NCBI GenBank assembly: GCA_028705775.1
Contig: JAQWCW010000006.1
Location: 1-64,000 of the forward strand
DNA from: Eubacteriales bacterium
GTDB taxonomy: Bacteria > Bacillota > Clostridia > Christensenellales > Aristaeellaceae
Reading direction: 5' to 3'
DNA length: 64,000 bases
Below the pieces are notes generated by a model. It had not been told where the DNA came from, ran no database searches, and was given only the letters and a program-made list of their open reading frames with translations. A program made the position numbers and the translations under genes. Shown piece by piece: positions 24,989 to 35,235 of the stretch (position 1 is the stretch's first letter; every line of letters begins with the position of its first letter).

Positions 24989-27900
24989 TCAGATTTCCAG
25001 CTCGTGCAGCCCCATAGGCACGATATCGGCGCAGGTTTTGTTGAGCTTGATGGACTGCAAAAGCATTTTTGCGGTATCAAGGCTCGTTATGCAGGGAATT
25101 CCGTACTCAACCGCGAGGCGGCGGAGCCTGAAGCCTGCCCTTTCGGGGTCGCGCCCGTGCGTCGGGGTGGTTATGATGAGCGTAATCTTACCGCTGCCAA
25201 GCAGCTCGCACAGCTCATGCATATTCTCATGCGCGTTAGGTATGCGGCTTGTGGCGATATAGTTATGGTTGAACACATTGGTCGTTCCCGCCGTAGCGTA
25301 GATGTCAAAGCCCATAGCGTCAAAGGATTCTGCGAGCGGCAGCGCCTCTGACTTATCCTTATCGCCTATCGAGAAAAGCACCCCGCCGGAATGCGGCACG
25401 AGCATTTTAACGGAGATAAAGCCCTTCAGGAACGCCTCCGCCGCGGTGGGCGCAAGCCCGAGAATTTCGCCTGTCGATTTCATTTCAGGTCCAAGCGAGA
25501 CCTCAACCTCAGGCAGCTTTTCAAACGAGAACACGGGCATTTTTACAGCGACGGTCGGCGCGGGCGGGTAAAGACCGGTTCCGAAGCCGAAGGTCGGAAC
25601 CTTCTCGCCTAGCGACGCCCTTACGCCAAGCTCGACAATCGGGATTCCCGTAACCTTGCTGATATACGGAATCGTGCGCGAGGAGCGCGGATTGACCTCG
25701 ATGATATACAAGTCGCCGGCGTGCTCAATGAACTGAATGTTCACAAGACCCTTTACGTTAAGGGAGCGCGCAAGCTGAACCGTGTATTCTGTCACCTTGC
25801 GCTGAATGCGCGCGCTCAGATGCTGCGGCGGATAAACGGAAATACTGTCGCCGGAATGAATTCCCGCGCGCTCAACGTGCTCCATGATTCCCGGAATCAG
25901 CACATTTTCGCCGTCGCAAATCGCGTCAACCTCAATCTCGCGCCCCATCAGGTACTTATCGACGAGGATTGGATGCTCCTGCGTGTTCATGTTGATAATG
26001 CTCATGTAGTGCCGGATATGCGTTTCGTCATAGGCGATTTCCATGCCCTGACCGCCGAGAACATAGCTCGGGCGTACAAGCACGGGGTAGCCGAGCCGCG
26101 CGGCAGTAGCCGCCGCCTCGTCCGCCGTAAACACCGTTCCGCCGGACGGCTGAGGAATTCCGAGCTTTGCAAGAAGCTCGTTGAACAGCTCCCTGTCCTC
26201 CGCCGCGTCAATATCCTTGAGGTCAGTTCCGAGAATCGGGAAGCCGAGAGCGCGCACGGATTTAGCAAGCTTAATCGCGGTCTGACCACCGAACTGACAC
26301 ACAACGCCGACGGGCTGCTCCTGCTCAAGAATGTTCCAGACATCCTCCTGCGTAAGCGGCTCGAAGAAAAGCCTGTCGGAGGTATCGAAGTCGGTCGAAA
26401 CCGTTTCCGGATTATTGTTAATGATTACCGTTTCATATCCTGCCTTCTTGAGCGCCCATACGCAATGCACGGAACAGAAGTCAAACTCGATTCCCTGCCC
26501 TATGCGGATAGGCCCTGAGCCGAGAACAACGACCGTCGGCTTGGCGCTGACCGTCGCCTCGTTTTCCAGTCCGTAGGCGCTGTAATAATACGGCGATACG
26601 GCTGCAAACTCGCCGCCGCAGGTGTCAACCATGCGGTAAGCGGGGAGAATTCCAAAATCCTTGCGCCGCGCCCGCACCTCGATTTCGGCAGAGCCGGTGA
26701 AGGAAGCAATCGCGCTGTCGGCAAAGCCAAGCTTCTTGATTTCGCTCATATCAGCCTTGGTAACGTCCGAAAGCTTCATTTCCTTCAGCTTTTCTTCCCA
26801 AACGATGATATTGCGCAGCTTTTCAAGGAACCAGAAGTCAATTTTTGTTATGTCATAAATCTGCTTTTCGGAAAAATCCTTGCCGTGAACGGAGCGGCGC
26901 AGCGCCTCGGCTACAACGAGCATACGCTCGGAGTCGATAACGTGCAGTCGCTTTTCGATTTCCTCGTCCGTCATCGCAATTTGCTTTTTGGACGTAAGGG
27001 AATCAAGATGCATTTCAAGCGAGCGGACAGCCTTGAGAAGCGCGGCTTCAAAGTTCACACCTATCGCCATTACTTCGCCGGTCGCCTTCATCTTTGTGCC
27101 GATGGACTTATCCGCCTCGGTGAACTTATCAAAGGGCCAGCGCGGATATTTGACTACAACATAGTCAAGCGTAGGCTCGGCGCAGGCGTAGGTTTTGCCG
27201 GTTACGCCGTTAACGATTTCGTCAAGCCCATAGCCAATCGCTATGCGCGTCGAAACTTTGGCTATCGGATAGCCGGTTGCCTTTGACGCGAGCGCGGAGG
27301 AGCGCGATACGCGGGGGTTGACCTCGATAACATAGTATTGCAGGCTTACGGGGTCAAGCGCGTACTGCACGTTGCAGCCGCCCTCGATTCCGAGCGTGCT
27401 GATAATCTTTATGGCGGCGCTGCGGAGCATCTGATGCTCCACATCCCTGAGTGTCTGGCTCGGCGCGACAACGATGCTGTCGCCGGTATGAACGCCTACG
27501 GGGTCCATGTTTTCCATGTTGCAGACGGTTATGCAGTTGCCCTTGCCGTCGCGGATTACCTCGTACTCGATTTCCTTCCAGCCCGCCACGCTCTTTTCAA
27601 CAAGAACCTGATGGACGCGGCTCGCGCGGAGACCGTCAGCGCAGATAACGCGAAGCTCCTCCTCGTTATCTGCCATTCCGCCGCCCGTTCCTCCAAGCGT
27701 GTACGCGGGGCGGATGATGAGCGGGAAGCCGGAGGTCTTTGAGAATTCGGCGGCGGTTTCGACATCCTCCGCAATTACGGAGTCAATGCACGGCTCGCCA
27801 ATCGAAAGCATCATGTCCTTGAAGGCTTCCCTGTCCTCGCTGCGGCGAATCGAATCCATAGGTGTGCCGAGCATCGTAACGCCCAGCTCCTCAAGAATTC

Positions 27901-28216
27901 CGCTTTCGGCAAGCTCCATCGCCAGATTAAGTCCAGTCTGTCCGCCGAGGGAGGGCAGCAGACTGTCGGGGCGCTCCTTGCGGAGAATGGAAATGAGCAT
28001 TTCCTTATTAAGCGGCTCAAGATATACCTTGTCCGCTATTGAAGTGTCGGTCATTATCGTTGCCGGATTGGAGTTTACAAGCACCGTTTCGATGCCTTCC
28101 TCCTTGAGCACTCGGCAAGCCTGCGTTCCGGCATAGTCAAACTCGGCAGCCTGACCGATAACGATAGGGCCCGAACCGATAACCAGAACCTTCTTTATTG
28201 AATCCTTCTTCGGCAT
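24989..28216 (-). CDS. carB: Carbamoyl phosphate synthase large subunit
   Basis: The 1075-residue large subunit makes carbamoyl phosphate from bicarbonate, ammonia delivered by CarA, and two ATP. Two homologous ATP-grasp halves are visible (IVIGQAAEFDYAGTQACR near the N-terminus; PIRIGQGIEFDFCSVHC in the middle), with NPRVSRSSALASKATG and NPRSSRTIPYISKVTG at equivalent places. The MGS-like allosteric domain lies at the C-terminus (FDAMGFDIYATAGTTN). carA lies 10 bases upstream. The product feeds pyrimidines and arginine; the single carAB pair suggests it serves both. Confidence 0.97.
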   Translation of the reverse strand: MPKKDSIKKVLVIGSGPIVIGQAAEFDYAGTQACRVLKEEGIETVLVNSNPATIMTDTSIADKVYLEPLNKEMLISILRKERPDSLLPSLGGQTGLNLAMELAESGILEELGVTMLGTPMDSIRRSEDREAFKDMMLSIGEPCIDSVIAEDVETAAEFSKTSGFPLIIRPAYTLGGTGGGMADNEEELRVICADGLRASRVHQVLVEKSVAGWKEIEYEVIRDGKGNCITVCNMENMDPVGVHTGDSIVVAPSQTLRDVEHQMLRSAAIKIISTLGIEGGCNVQYALDPVSLQYYVIEVNPRVSRSSALASKATGYPIAKVSTRIAIGYGLDEIVNGVTGKTYACAEPTLDYVVVKYPRWPFDKFTEADKSIGTKMKATGEVMAIGVNFEAALLKAVRSLEMHLDSLTSKKQIAMTDEEIEKRLHVIDSERMLVVAEALRRSVHGKDFSEKQIYDITKIDFWFLEKLRNIIVWEEKLKEMKLSDVTKADMSEIKKLGFADSAIASFTGSAEIEVRARRKDFGILPAYRMVDTCGGEFAAVSPYYYSAYGLENEATVSAKPTVVVLGSGPIRIGQGIEFDFCSVHCVWALKKAGYETVIINNNPETVSTDFDTSDRLFFEPLTQEDVWNILEQEQPVGVVCQFGGQTAIKLAKSVRALGFPILGTDLKDIDAAEDRELFNELLAKLGIPQPSGGTVFTADEAAATAARLGYPVLVRPSYVLGGQGMEIAYDETHIRHYMSIINMNTQEHPILVDKYLMGREIEVDAICDGENVLIPGIMEHVERAGIHSGDSISVYPPQHLSARIQRKVTEYTVQLARSLNVKGLVNIQFIEHAGDLYIIEVNPRSSRTIPYISKVTGIPIVELGVRASLGEKVPTFGFGTGLYPPAPTVAVKMPVFSFEKLPEVEVSLGPEMKSTGEILGLAPTAAEAFLKGFISVKMLVPHSGGVLFSIGDKDKSEALPLAESFDAMGFDIYATAGTTNVFNHNYIATSRIPNAHENMHELCELLGSGKITLIITTPTHGRDPERAGFRLRRLAVEYGIPCITSLDTAKMLLQSIKLNKTCADIVPMGLHELEI

Positions 28217-28226
28217 ACTTCTTTAC

Positions 28227-29300
28227 TCACTTTCCGGCGTGGTGCGCTTTGATAAGAGCAATGAAATCGTCAAACAGATACGTAGTTTCGTGCGGCCCCG
28301 CACACGCCTCAGGATGGAACTGCACGGAGTATGAGGGAATATCTGTGTACATCACGCCCTCGACGCTCCTGTCGTTCCAGTTAAGATGCGTTACCTTCGC
28401 CGTCTGCGGAAGGCTGCCTGAGTCAACCATGTAGTTGTGATTCTGCGCCGTTACATAGCAGCGGTCAAGCCGTAAATCCTTCACGGGATGGTTTGCGCCG
28501 TGATGACCGTACTTCATCTTTACGGTTTTGCCGCCCATCGCAAGAGCCATAAGCTGATGCCCAAGGCATATTCCGAAAACGGGAATCCCGCTTTTCATAA
28601 GCGTTTCAATCGTCTTGATATCCTCGGGGTTGTCCTCCGGGTCTCCCGGGCCGTTTGTCAGCATTACGCCGTCAAAATCGCCGCCCAGAATGGTTTCGGC
28701 GCTTGTCATCGACGGGAATATGGTAAGGTCGCAGCCGCGCGCCGATAGTGAGCGGAGTATTCCGCGCTTCAAGCCGAAATCCATAACCGCTACGCGCTTC
28801 TCCTTTTCGCCGTCAATATGCCAAGCCTCCTTGGAGGTCACTTCAAGCACGGGCTTTGGATATACGTGCGCGGCAATTTCCGCAATCGCGCTTTTCTCAG
28901 GAAGCTCGGCTGAAATTCTGCCCCTCAGGGTTCCGACCTCGCGGAGCTTTCGGGTAAGCGCCCTTGTATCGACTCCGCAAAGACCGGTGACGTTCTGCTC
29001 CTCAAGATAATCCTCAAGGCGCTTCTTCATCTGCCAGTTGCTCGGCAGGGAGCAAAGCTCGGAGATTACAAAGCCCTTCATATGAACCTTTTCGCTCTCA
29101 AAATCAAGCGAATTGATTCCTACGTTTCCGATAAGCGGGTATGTCATTGTAACTATCTGTCCGTCATAGCTAGGGTCGGTTAGCGTTTCCTGATAGCCGG
29201 TCATGCCGGTAGTGAAAACAACCTCGCCTGTGACGCAGTTTTTTGCGCCGAAAAGCTCGCCCTCGAAAACCGTGCCGTCCTCCAGAATAAGGTATGCCAT
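28227..29300 (-). CDS. carA: Carbamoyl phosphate synthase small subunit (glutaminase)
   Basis: A 357-residue class I glutamine amidotransferase. The N-terminal CarA-specific domain (AYLILEDGTVFEGELFGA) is followed by the GATase domain with the nucleophile Cys in PVFGICLGHQLMALA and the His/Glu pair in YSVQFHPEA. It supplies ammonia to CarB through an internal tunnel. GGAGG precedes the ATG at 29300, and a strong sigma-A promoter lies just upstream. The leader is too short for a PyrR-type attenuator. Confidence 0.97.
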   Translation of the reverse strand: MAYLILEDGTVFEGELFGAKNCVTGEVVFTTGMTGYQETLTDPSYDGQIVTMTYPLIGNVGINSLDFESEKVHMKGFVISELCSLPSNWQMKKRLEDYLEEQNVTGLCGVDTRALTRKLREVGTLRGRISAELPEKSAIAEIAAHVYPKPVLEVTSKEAWHIDGEKEKRVAVMDFGLKRGILRSLSARGCDLTIFPSMTSAETILGGDFDGVMLTNGPGDPEDNPEDIKTIETLMKSGIPVFGICLGHQLMALAMGGKTVKMKYGHHGANHPVKDLRLDRCYVTAQNHNYMVDSGSLPQTAKVTHLNWNDRSVEGVMYTDIPSYSVQFHPEACAGPHETTYLFDDFIALIKAHHAGK

Positions 29301-29343
29301 ACGCTGCCTCCATCCTTGACCGCACCCGCGGTTATCGCCAATT

Positions 29344-29373
29344 AGTATATCATGAATATTTGTGCCTTGTCAA
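29344..29373 (-). promoter_or_regulatory. Sigma-A promoter of carAB
   Basis: On the minus strand TTGACA (29373-29368), an 18-nt spacer and TATACT (29349-29344) form a near-consensus promoter. The start falls near 29337, about 37 nt before carA. Confidence 0.75.
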
Positions 29374-29484
29374 GAGTATAAAAATTCACCCAATTTGTCG
29401 CAAACCCTTATATATAAACCCTTTACAGGATTTATGCAAAGGAATAATATTCACATTAAAGTGAATATGCATAAGCCGTGCCGT

Positions 29485-29516
29485 GTAAAAAAAGAAGGCG
29501 GGAAACCCGTCTTCTT
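29485..29516 (-). terminator. Terminator of purA
   Basis: On the minus strand AAGAAGaCGGG (29516-29506) pairs with CCCGcCTTCTT (29502-29492) around a TTT loop, and the T-run continues to about 29487. It begins 9 bases after the purA stop. Confidence 0.85.
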
Positions 29517-29524
29517 TATGAATA

Positions 29525-30802
29525 TCATTCCTTGACCATCGTTTCCTCACGGCGGGGGCCATTGGAAACAATTCGGATTGGAACTTCAATCTGCTTTTCA
29601 ATAAAATCAACATATTCACGGCACTTTTCGGGCAAATCGGAATACTTGGTTATGCCGCGAATGTCGCTGTGCCAGCCGGGAACGGTGGTGTAAACCGGCT
29701 TGCATTTTTCAAGAACAGGCGTTACGGGGAAATCGGAAATAAGCTTGCCCTCATACTCATAAGCGGTGCAAACCTTGATTTCGTCAAGATATCCCAGAAC
29801 GTCAAGATTGGTGAGCGCAACCTCGGTAGCGCCCTGAGTCAGCGCGCCGTAACGGGTGGCAACAGCGTCGAACCAGCCAACGCGGCGGGGACGATGCGTT
29901 GTCGCGCCATACTCGCCCGCGTCGCCTCCGCGGCGGCGAAGCTCCTCTGCCTCATCCCCGAAAAGCTCGGTGGTGAAGGGGCCTGCGCCTACGCAGGAAG
30001 AATATGCCTTAGTTACGGCGATAATATCAGTCATATCCCTCGGAGAAATTCCTGCGCCGACAGGGCCATAGCCGGCAAGCGGCGAGGACGAGGTGGTGAA
30101 GGGATAAATTCCGTGGTCGGGGTCGCGAAGCGTTCCGAGCTGACCCTCAAGCAATACGGTTTTGCCTTCCTTGAGCGCCTTACGAAGATAAGCGCTGGTG
30201 TCGCCAACCCACGGGCGGACGCGCTCGGCAAGAGCCGTCATCTTGTCAAAAATGGCGTCAACATCAAGGTCGGGCTTTCCGTAAAGGCTCTCAAGCAGCA
30301 CGTTCTTCTGCGCGGCGACGTTTTCAAGGCGCGCCCTGAACAGTTCCTTATCGTATATCTGGCAAATCTGCATTCCAATCTTCATGTACTTATCGCCATA
30401 GAAGGGAGCTATGCCGGACTTGGTGGAGCCGAAGGAATTCTTTCCTAAGCGCTCCTCCTCGAACTTATCGAAATCCACGTGATAAGGCATCATCACCTGC
30501 ACGCGATCCGAAATCATAATCTGCGGCGCGGGCACTCCGCGCGCGACGATATCATCATATTCCTTGAGAAGCGCCTCGATATTAAGCGCAACGCCGGGGC
30601 CGATGATATTCATAATATTCTGATGAAATGCGCCGGAAGGCATCAAATGCAGCGCAAATTTGCCGTATGAGTTGATTATGGTATGACCGGCATTTGCCCC
30701 GCCCTGGAAGCGAATTACGATATCGCTCTTTTCAGCGAGCACGTCGGTAATCTTACCTTTTCCTTCGTCTCCCCAGTTTGCGCCAATGATTGTCCTAACC
30801 AT
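29525..30802 (-). CDS. purA: Adenylosuccinate synthetase
   Basis: The 425-residue enzyme that joins IMP and aspartate using GTP in the first committed step to AMP. The GTP-binding N-terminal loop GANWGDEGKGK carries the catalytic Asp and His regions (GGANAGHTI), and the C-terminal PVTPVLEKCKPVY is typical. It is a single gene with a strong promoter and terminator. GGAGG precedes the ATG at 30802. Confidence 0.97.
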   Translation of the reverse strand: MVRTIIGANWGDEGKGKITDVLAEKSDIVIRFQGGANAGHTIINSYGKFALHLMPSGAFHQNIMNIIGPGVALNIEALLKEYDDIVARGVPAPQIMISDRVQVMMPYHVDFDKFEEERLGKNSFGSTKSGIAPFYGDKYMKIGMQICQIYDKELFRARLENVAAQKNVLLESLYGKPDLDVDAIFDKMTALAERVRPWVGDTSAYLRKALKEGKTVLLEGQLGTLRDPDHGIYPFTTSSSPLAGYGPVGAGISPRDMTDIIAVTKAYSSCVGAGPFTTELFGDEAEELRRRGGDAGEYGATTHRPRRVGWFDAVATRYGALTQGATEVALTNLDVLGYLDEIKVCTAYEYEGKLISDFPVTPVLEKCKPVYTTVPGWHSDIRGITKYSDLPEKCREYVDFIEKQIEVPIRIVSNGPRREETMVKE

Positions 30803-30913
30803 TGCGAAACCTCCTTCATCGAGTCAGCCGTCTTAAAGCGGTGCGTCGTCGCTTGAGTTTGCCTTTTGCTTTGCGGCGCTTTTGCACGCCTTATGACTGA
30901 CACACACGATATT

Positions 30914-30942
30914 ATGATACACTCAGCCGATGTTTCTGTCAA
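30914..30942 (-). promoter_or_regulatory. Sigma-A promoter of purA; otherwise featureless spacer
   Basis: On the minus strand TTGACA (30942-30937), a 17-nt spacer and TATCAT (30919-30914) give a start near 30907 and a ~105-nt leader. The rest of the 464-base spacer (30803-31266) shows no convincing gene, repeat or RNA structure; a purine riboswitch was looked for and not seen. Confidence 0.7.
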
Positions 30943-31266
30943 TACAGGAAGCGATTTTTAAGACGGTGAAAACGAAAAACGTTCGGGTTTTATGGCGCAT
31001 TATTGTTCAGGATACGCAGCGAACCATACAGCTGAAACCGGCTATTCCAGTAGGTTCAGGAGCTATTGACGAGCGCAGGAAAACCAAATAATCGGTAAGC
31101 CCGAGAATAACACGAAGTGAAATTCCCAAGCATAAACACGATAAATACTATATGCCGAATTTGAAAAGCCGATAATCGCGATTTTAGAAACGGCGAAGGC
31201 AATATGTATAACAGGTTCAAACAAGGCGGCAAAAAAGTCGGTCAGGCTGCCGAGCGTTCAAGCCGG

Positions 31267-31899
31267 TCAGTTTTTATCAATAGCATTAAGCGCGTCTGCG
31301 ATTTCATCGAGGGAATCAACTGTCGCGTCCGGCGGAGAGTCGAGCGCCGCAGGATTTGCATATGAATAAATTCCGCGCCTGAGCCAGATTGTTTTCATTC
31401 CAACCGCCTTTGCGGGGATGATGTCGTTGTCGAGCCTGTCCCCTATCATTACCGCATTTTCAGGGCAGGCTCCGGCAGAATCAAGAGCGAGCCTGAACAG
31501 CCGCTCGTCGGGTTTATGCAGACCCGTTTCCTCCGAAATCGCGCAAACATCAAACACGCGCGGAAGCCCTGCGCGGTAAAGCTTCTCCATGCAGTTTTTC
31601 GGCTGATTCGCAATTATGCCGAGCCTGAAACGCTCGCGCAGGCCGAGAACAGCCTTCGGCGCATCAGGGCAAAGCCTGTCAAGCTCCCAGCGCCACTTTG
31701 CCTTCTCAAGCCCGTATTTCTGTCGCACAGCCAAATACGCGTCCGCATTTTCAGCGGCGGCATTTTTCATTTCGGCAAGTATCGTATCGCAGCTCGGAGC
31801 GCCATTTTGAAGCGCGGTTTCGCCCACTCTTGCCATAAGCGTGTCCGTTTCGTCAACTAGCGTTGAGCCAACATCAAAAAACAACCATTCGATTTTCAT
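31267..31899 (-). CDS. HAD superfamily hydrolase, subfamily IA
   Basis: A 210-residue haloacid-dehalogenase-type phosphatase. Motif I is FFDVGSTLVD, so the nucleophile Asp is present but the second Asp of DxDxT is Gly, a variant common in this subfamily. Motif II (GIIANQ), motif III (Lys in GLHKPDERLF) and motif IV (MIGDRLDNDI) are all visible. The helical cap lies between residues ~15 and 85. The substrate is unknown. It has no operon partners; 367 bases of spacer plus promoter separate it from purA. Confidence 0.85.
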   Translation of the reverse strand: MKIEWLFFDVGSTLVDETDTLMARVGETALQNGAPSCDTILAEMKNAAAENADAYLAVRQKYGLEKAKWRWELDRLCPDAPKAVLGLRERFRLGIIANQPKNCMEKLYRAGLPRVFDVCAISEETGLHKPDERLFRLALDSAGACPENAVMIGDRLDNDIIPAKAVGMKTIWLRRGIYSYANPAALDSPPDATVDSLDEIADALNAIDKN

Positions 31900-32169
31900 T
31901 CTTCTCTATCCTCACAGCGGTTTAGCATAAACAGGCGCTTTTCAAATCAATTCAAAGTATAAAGTCTATATTCGCTTTCCATGTCGGCGTTGCTGACTCA
32001 AGCTTTGCAAACCACTTAAAATGCAAACGAACGCTTGAAATCAATTCCCAGAGCAAAAGCCTTACGCCGTTTTCTGCCGTATTGCTGTCGCAAGTCTTGC
32101 CCGTAGCTTAGGAAATCAAATCGAGAGCTTTCATTGCCACAGGGCTATGATAGCATAAATGAATGCATG

Positions 32170-32210
32170 AAAAAAGACCGCTGAGCCTTGATTCAGGCTT
32201 AACGGTCTTT
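32170..32210 (-). terminator. Terminator of the ribosomal protein supercluster
   Basis: On the minus strand AAAGACCG (32210-32203) pairs with CGGTCTTT (32180-32173) with an inner AAGCCT/AGGCTC-type stem, followed by TTTTTT. It lies 16 bases past rplQ. The remaining spacer (31900-32169) shows only a possible promoter for the HAD gene and nothing else. Confidence 0.85.
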
Positions 32211-32225
32211 AAAGATAACTGAAGC

Positions 32226-32750
32226 TTAGATAAGCTCGATGATTACGCGCTCAGCAGCGTCGCCACGGCGGGCGCCAAGCTTGTAAATACGGGTGTAGCC
32301 GCCGGCGCAGTTCTTTTCGGCGTTGCGAGCCTTGTACTTAGGCCCGATTTCGCGGAAAAGCTTTTCGATGACGGGATGCTTGTTATCCTTGGTGCGCTCG
32401 ACGAAATCACTCTTGGATTCGTCGCTCGTCTTGGAATTGTGGTCGTAATGCTCCCTGATGTCATAAAGATAGGACATCATGATACGACGAGCATGGAGCT
32501 TGGTGGGTGCGTCATTCACAACATCGATAACGGTCAGCTGACCCTTATCATTGTGGAATTCCTTCTTGGTTTCTACATTATTGTCGCACTCTTTGATTGC
32601 AAGCGTAATCATGTTTTCAGCGATGGAGCGAACTTCCTTCGCCTTGGCAAGAGTAGTTTCAATCCTGCCGTACCAGATGAGATTGGTCACCTGATTGCGA
32701 AGAAGCGCCTTGCGCTGTCCGGCAGTGCGACCCAATTTACGTTGTGCCAT
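32226..32750 (-). CDS. rplQ: 50S ribosomal protein L17
   Basis: The 174-residue L17 ends the alpha operon. The N-terminus ([20 protein letters not shown]) and the C-terminus ([25 protein letters not shown]) are typical. An insertion of roughly 50-60 charged residues in the middle ([13 protein letters not shown]) makes it longer than the usual 115-130. Similar long L17 forms occur in Clostridia. Confidence 0.95.
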   Translation of the reverse strand: MAQRKLGRTAGQRKALLRNQVTNLIWYGRIETTLAKAKEVRSIAENMITLAIKECDNNVETKKEFHNDKGQLTVIDVVNDAPTKLHARRIMMSYLYDIREHYDHNSKTSDESKSDFVERTKDNKHPVIEKLFREIGPKYKARNAEKNCAGGYTRIYKLGARRGDAAERVIIELI

Positions 32751-32787
32751 TGGGTAATTTCCTCCTTTACGGCAAAGCCGCTCTCAC

Positions 32788-33735
32788 TCATTCTTCGTTG
32801 GGCTTAAGACCCAGACCGAGGGCGGCGAGCTTCTGTTCAACTTCCTCAAGGCTCTTCTTGCCAAGATTGCGCACCTTCATCATGTCCTCCTGATTCTTGC
32901 GAACCAGCTCAGCAACGCTGTTGATACCGGCGCGCTTGAGGCAGTTGTAGGCGCGGACAGAAAGGTCCAGCTCCTCGATGGTCATTTCGAGCACTTTTTC
33001 CTTCTTATCGTCTTCCGGCAAATTGAAGTTTACCGGATTGACCGTGTCGGTCAAACCAACGAAGAGATAGAGCTGCTCGGTAAGAATCTTTGCCGCCGCG
33101 CTGATGGCTTCATCCGGCATAATGCTGCCGTTCGTCCATACTTCCAGCGTCAGCTTGTCGTAGTCAGTAATCTGACCTACGCGCGTATCCTCAACGGCGT
33201 AATTGACCTTCTTTATCGGAGTAAAGATGCTGTCAATCGCTATTTCACCGATGGGCATATTAGGTTTCTTATTCTTCTCGGCGGACACATAGCCGCGACC
33301 TGTCTCAAGGGTGAGCGCCATCTGAAGATGCGCGTCCTGAGAAAGGGTTGCAATATGCGTCTGGGGATTGACAATCTCGATTTCATCATCAACCTGAATA
33401 TCGGCGCCGGTAATCTCGCAAGGTCCAACCTTGTCGATGGTTACCACCTTGGGCTGCTCGGAGTACTGCTCCGCAGCAATTTCCTTCAGGTTCAGAATGA
33501 TTTCGGTAACGTCTTCCTTAACACCGGGAATCGTAGAAAACTCATGCTGCACTCCCTCGATATGCACCGATGAAACGGCGCATCCGGGCAGGGAGGAAAG
33601 CAGCACGCGGCGAAGGGCGTTCCCTAGCGTATGACCAAACCCGCGCTCCAAGGGCTCTACGACAAACTTGCCATAGGTCTTGTTTTCTCCGAGTTCCACA
33701 CACTCGATATGAGCCTTTTCGATGTCTGTTACCAT
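32788..33735 (-). CDS. rpoA: RNA polymerase subunit alpha
   Basis: The 315-residue alpha subunit. The N-terminal assembly domain ([20 protein letters not shown]) dimerises and nucleates the polymerase. The C-terminal domain ([20 protein letters not shown]) contacts UP-elements and activators. It lies between rpsD and rplQ as in other bacteria. Confidence 0.97.
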   Translation of the reverse strand: MVTDIEKAHIECVELGENKTYGKFVVEPLERGFGHTLGNALRRVLLSSLPGCAVSSVHIEGVQHEFSTIPGVKEDVTEIILNLKEIAAEQYSEQPKVVTIDKVGPCEITGADIQVDDEIEIVNPQTHIATLSQDAHLQMALTLETGRGYVSAEKNKKPNMPIGEIAIDSIFTPIKKVNYAVEDTRVGQITDYDKLTLEVWTNGSIMPDEAISAAAKILTEQLYLFVGLTDTVNPVNFNLPEDDKKEKVLEMTIEELDLSVRAYNCLKRAGINSVAELVRKNQEDMMKVRNLGKKSLEEVEQKLAALGLGLKPNEE

Positions 33736-33782
33736 GGATTGTCCCCTCCTCCTTGCAAGTTCCTGCGAGCGTCACCCGTAAA

Positions 33783-34409
33783 TTAACGGGAGTAGAGTTC
33801 GACGATGAGGTGTTCTTGCAGCGAAGAATCGATATCCTCGCGCACGGGGAGAGCGGCAACCGTGATGGTCAGATTCTCAAGGTCAGCGGTAAGCCACTTC
33901 GGGATTACGCGACCGGAGCCTTCCTTGGCGGCCTTGAAATGCGCGTTGTCCTTGCTGGTAGCCTTTACGGAGATTACATCTCCGGCAGCTACATGCGCGG
34001 AAGCGATGTCGCACTTTTTGCCGTTCACGGTGATATGACCGTGGCACACAAGCTGACGAGCCTGCGCGCGGGAAGAAGCAAGACCGCCGCGATAAACTAC
34101 GTTATCAAGACGAATCTCAAGCAGCGAAAGAAGATTTTCACCGGTGATGCCCTTCATGTTGGCGGCTTCACCGTAGCAGCGGCGGAACTGGCCTTCCAGA
34201 ACGCCGTAAATGCGCTTAACCTTCTGCTTCTCACGAAGCTGCGTGCCATATTCGCTCATCTTCCTCTGACGAGCCTGACCATGCTGTCCGGGAGGCGTCG
34301 GGCGATGCCCGATAGCGCACTTCTGGGAATAGCAGCGGTCACCCTTCAGAAAGAGCTTAGTGCCCTCACGGCGGCACAGACGGCACACGGAACCAGTATA
34401 TCTAGCCAT
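33783..34409 (-). CDS. rpsD: 30S ribosomal protein S4, zinc-binding form
   Basis: The 208-residue S4 binds 16S rRNA early in assembly. Cys9, Cys12, Cys26 and Cys31 form the zinc knuckle of the C+ type, and the S4 RNA-binding domain ([20 protein letters not shown]) is intact. Here rpsD stays in the alpha operon, unlike B. subtilis, where it is separate. Confidence 0.96.
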   Translation of the reverse strand: MARYTGSVCRLCRREGTKLFLKGDRCYSQKCAIGHRPTPPGQHGQARQRKMSEYGTQLREKQKVKRIYGVLEGQFRRCYGEAANMKGITGENLLSLLEIRLDNVVYRGGLASSRAQARQLVCHGHITVNGKKCDIASAHVAAGDVISVKATSKDNAHFKAAKEGSGRVIPKWLTADLENLTITVAALPVREDIDSSLQEHLIVELYSR

Positions 34410-34430
34410 TTTTGTCAGTACCTCCTATGA

Positions 34431-34835
34431 TTACACTCTGCGGCGCTTGGGCGGGCGGCAGCCATTGTGGGGAATGGGAGTAACATCTTTAATCATGTTT
34501 ACTTCCAGTCCGGCGGTCTGAAGGGAGCGGATAGCGGCTTCACGTCCGGAACCGGGGCCCTTCACATAAACCTCAACGGTTTTAAGTCCGAATTCCATAG
34601 CAGCCTTCGCTGCGGTTTCCGCAGCGGTCTGGGCGGCGAACGGAGTAGACTTCTTGCTTCCGCGGAAGCCGAGTCCACCGGCGCTTGCCCATGAAAGAGT
34701 GTTGCCCTGGATGTCGGTGATTGTAACAATCGTGTTATTGAAAGAAGAACGGATGTGCGCCGCTCCGCGCTCAACGAGCTTCTTCTCGCGGCGCTTGCGT
34801 ACAACCTTCTTCAGCTGTTTCTTAGCAGCAGCCAT
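34431..34835 (-). CDS. rpsK: 30S ribosomal protein S11
   Basis: A 134-residue S11 that forms part of the platform near the mRNA exit. The family signature [10 protein letters not shown] closes the protein, and [20 protein letters not shown] is typical. It is 21 bases upstream of rpsD. Confidence 0.96.
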   Translation of the reverse strand: MAAAKKQLKKVVRKRREKKLVERGAAHIRSSFNNTIVTITDIQGNTLSWASAGGLGFRGSKKSTPFAAQTAAETAAKAAMEFGLKTVEVYVKGPGSGREAAIRSLQTAGLEVNMIKDVTPIPHNGCRPPKRRRV

Positions 34836-34857
34836 TCTTTGTTTCCCTCCGTTCTAC

Positions 34858-35235
34858 TTACTTGGTAGCCTTTTTCTTGCCGGTAACGGTCTTCTTGGGA
34901 CCCTTGCGGGTGCGCGCGTTCTGCTTGGTATTCTGTCCGCGCACAGGCAGGCCGCGGCGATGACGAACACCGCGATAGCAGCCGATTTCGACAAGGCGCT
35001 TGATATTAAGAGAAACCTCACGGCGAAGATCACCTTCAACCTTTACGTGCTTCTCAATATACTCGCGCAGCAAACTCACTTCGTTTTCGGAGAGATCCTT
35101 GATACGGGTATCAGGATTGATACCGGTGTCTTTGAGGATTTCCTGGGAAGTGGCAAGACCGATTCCGAAGATATAGGTCAAACCGACTTCCACGCGCTTC
35201 TCTCTGGGCAGGTCAACGCCCGCAATACGTGCCAT
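34858..35235 (-). CDS. rpsM: 30S ribosomal protein S13
   Basis: A 125-residue S13 of the small-subunit head. The start [16 protein letters not shown] (ATG 35235) has GGAGG upstream; in-frame codons further up are not used. The C-terminal basic tail ([17 protein letters not shown]) contacts the P-site tRNA. An unusual 442-base gap separates it from rpmJ. Confidence 0.96.
   Translation of the reverse strand: MARIAGVDLPREKRVEVGLTYIFGIGLATSQEILKDTGINPDTRIKDLSENEVSLLREYIEKHVKVEGDLRREVSLNIKRLVEIGCYRGVRHRRGLPVRGQNTKQNARTRKGPKKTVTGKKKATK

Noticed and set aside
30803..31266. Purine riboswitch or T-box upstream of purA
   Set aside because: The leader is about 105 nt without the conserved three-way-junction motifs or a T-box sequence; only a promoter is supported.
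32226..32750. Frameshift or fusion explaining the long L17
   Set aside because: Both ends of L17 are in the same frame and the inserted charged segment is seen in L17 of other Clostridia, so it is treated as a normal variant.
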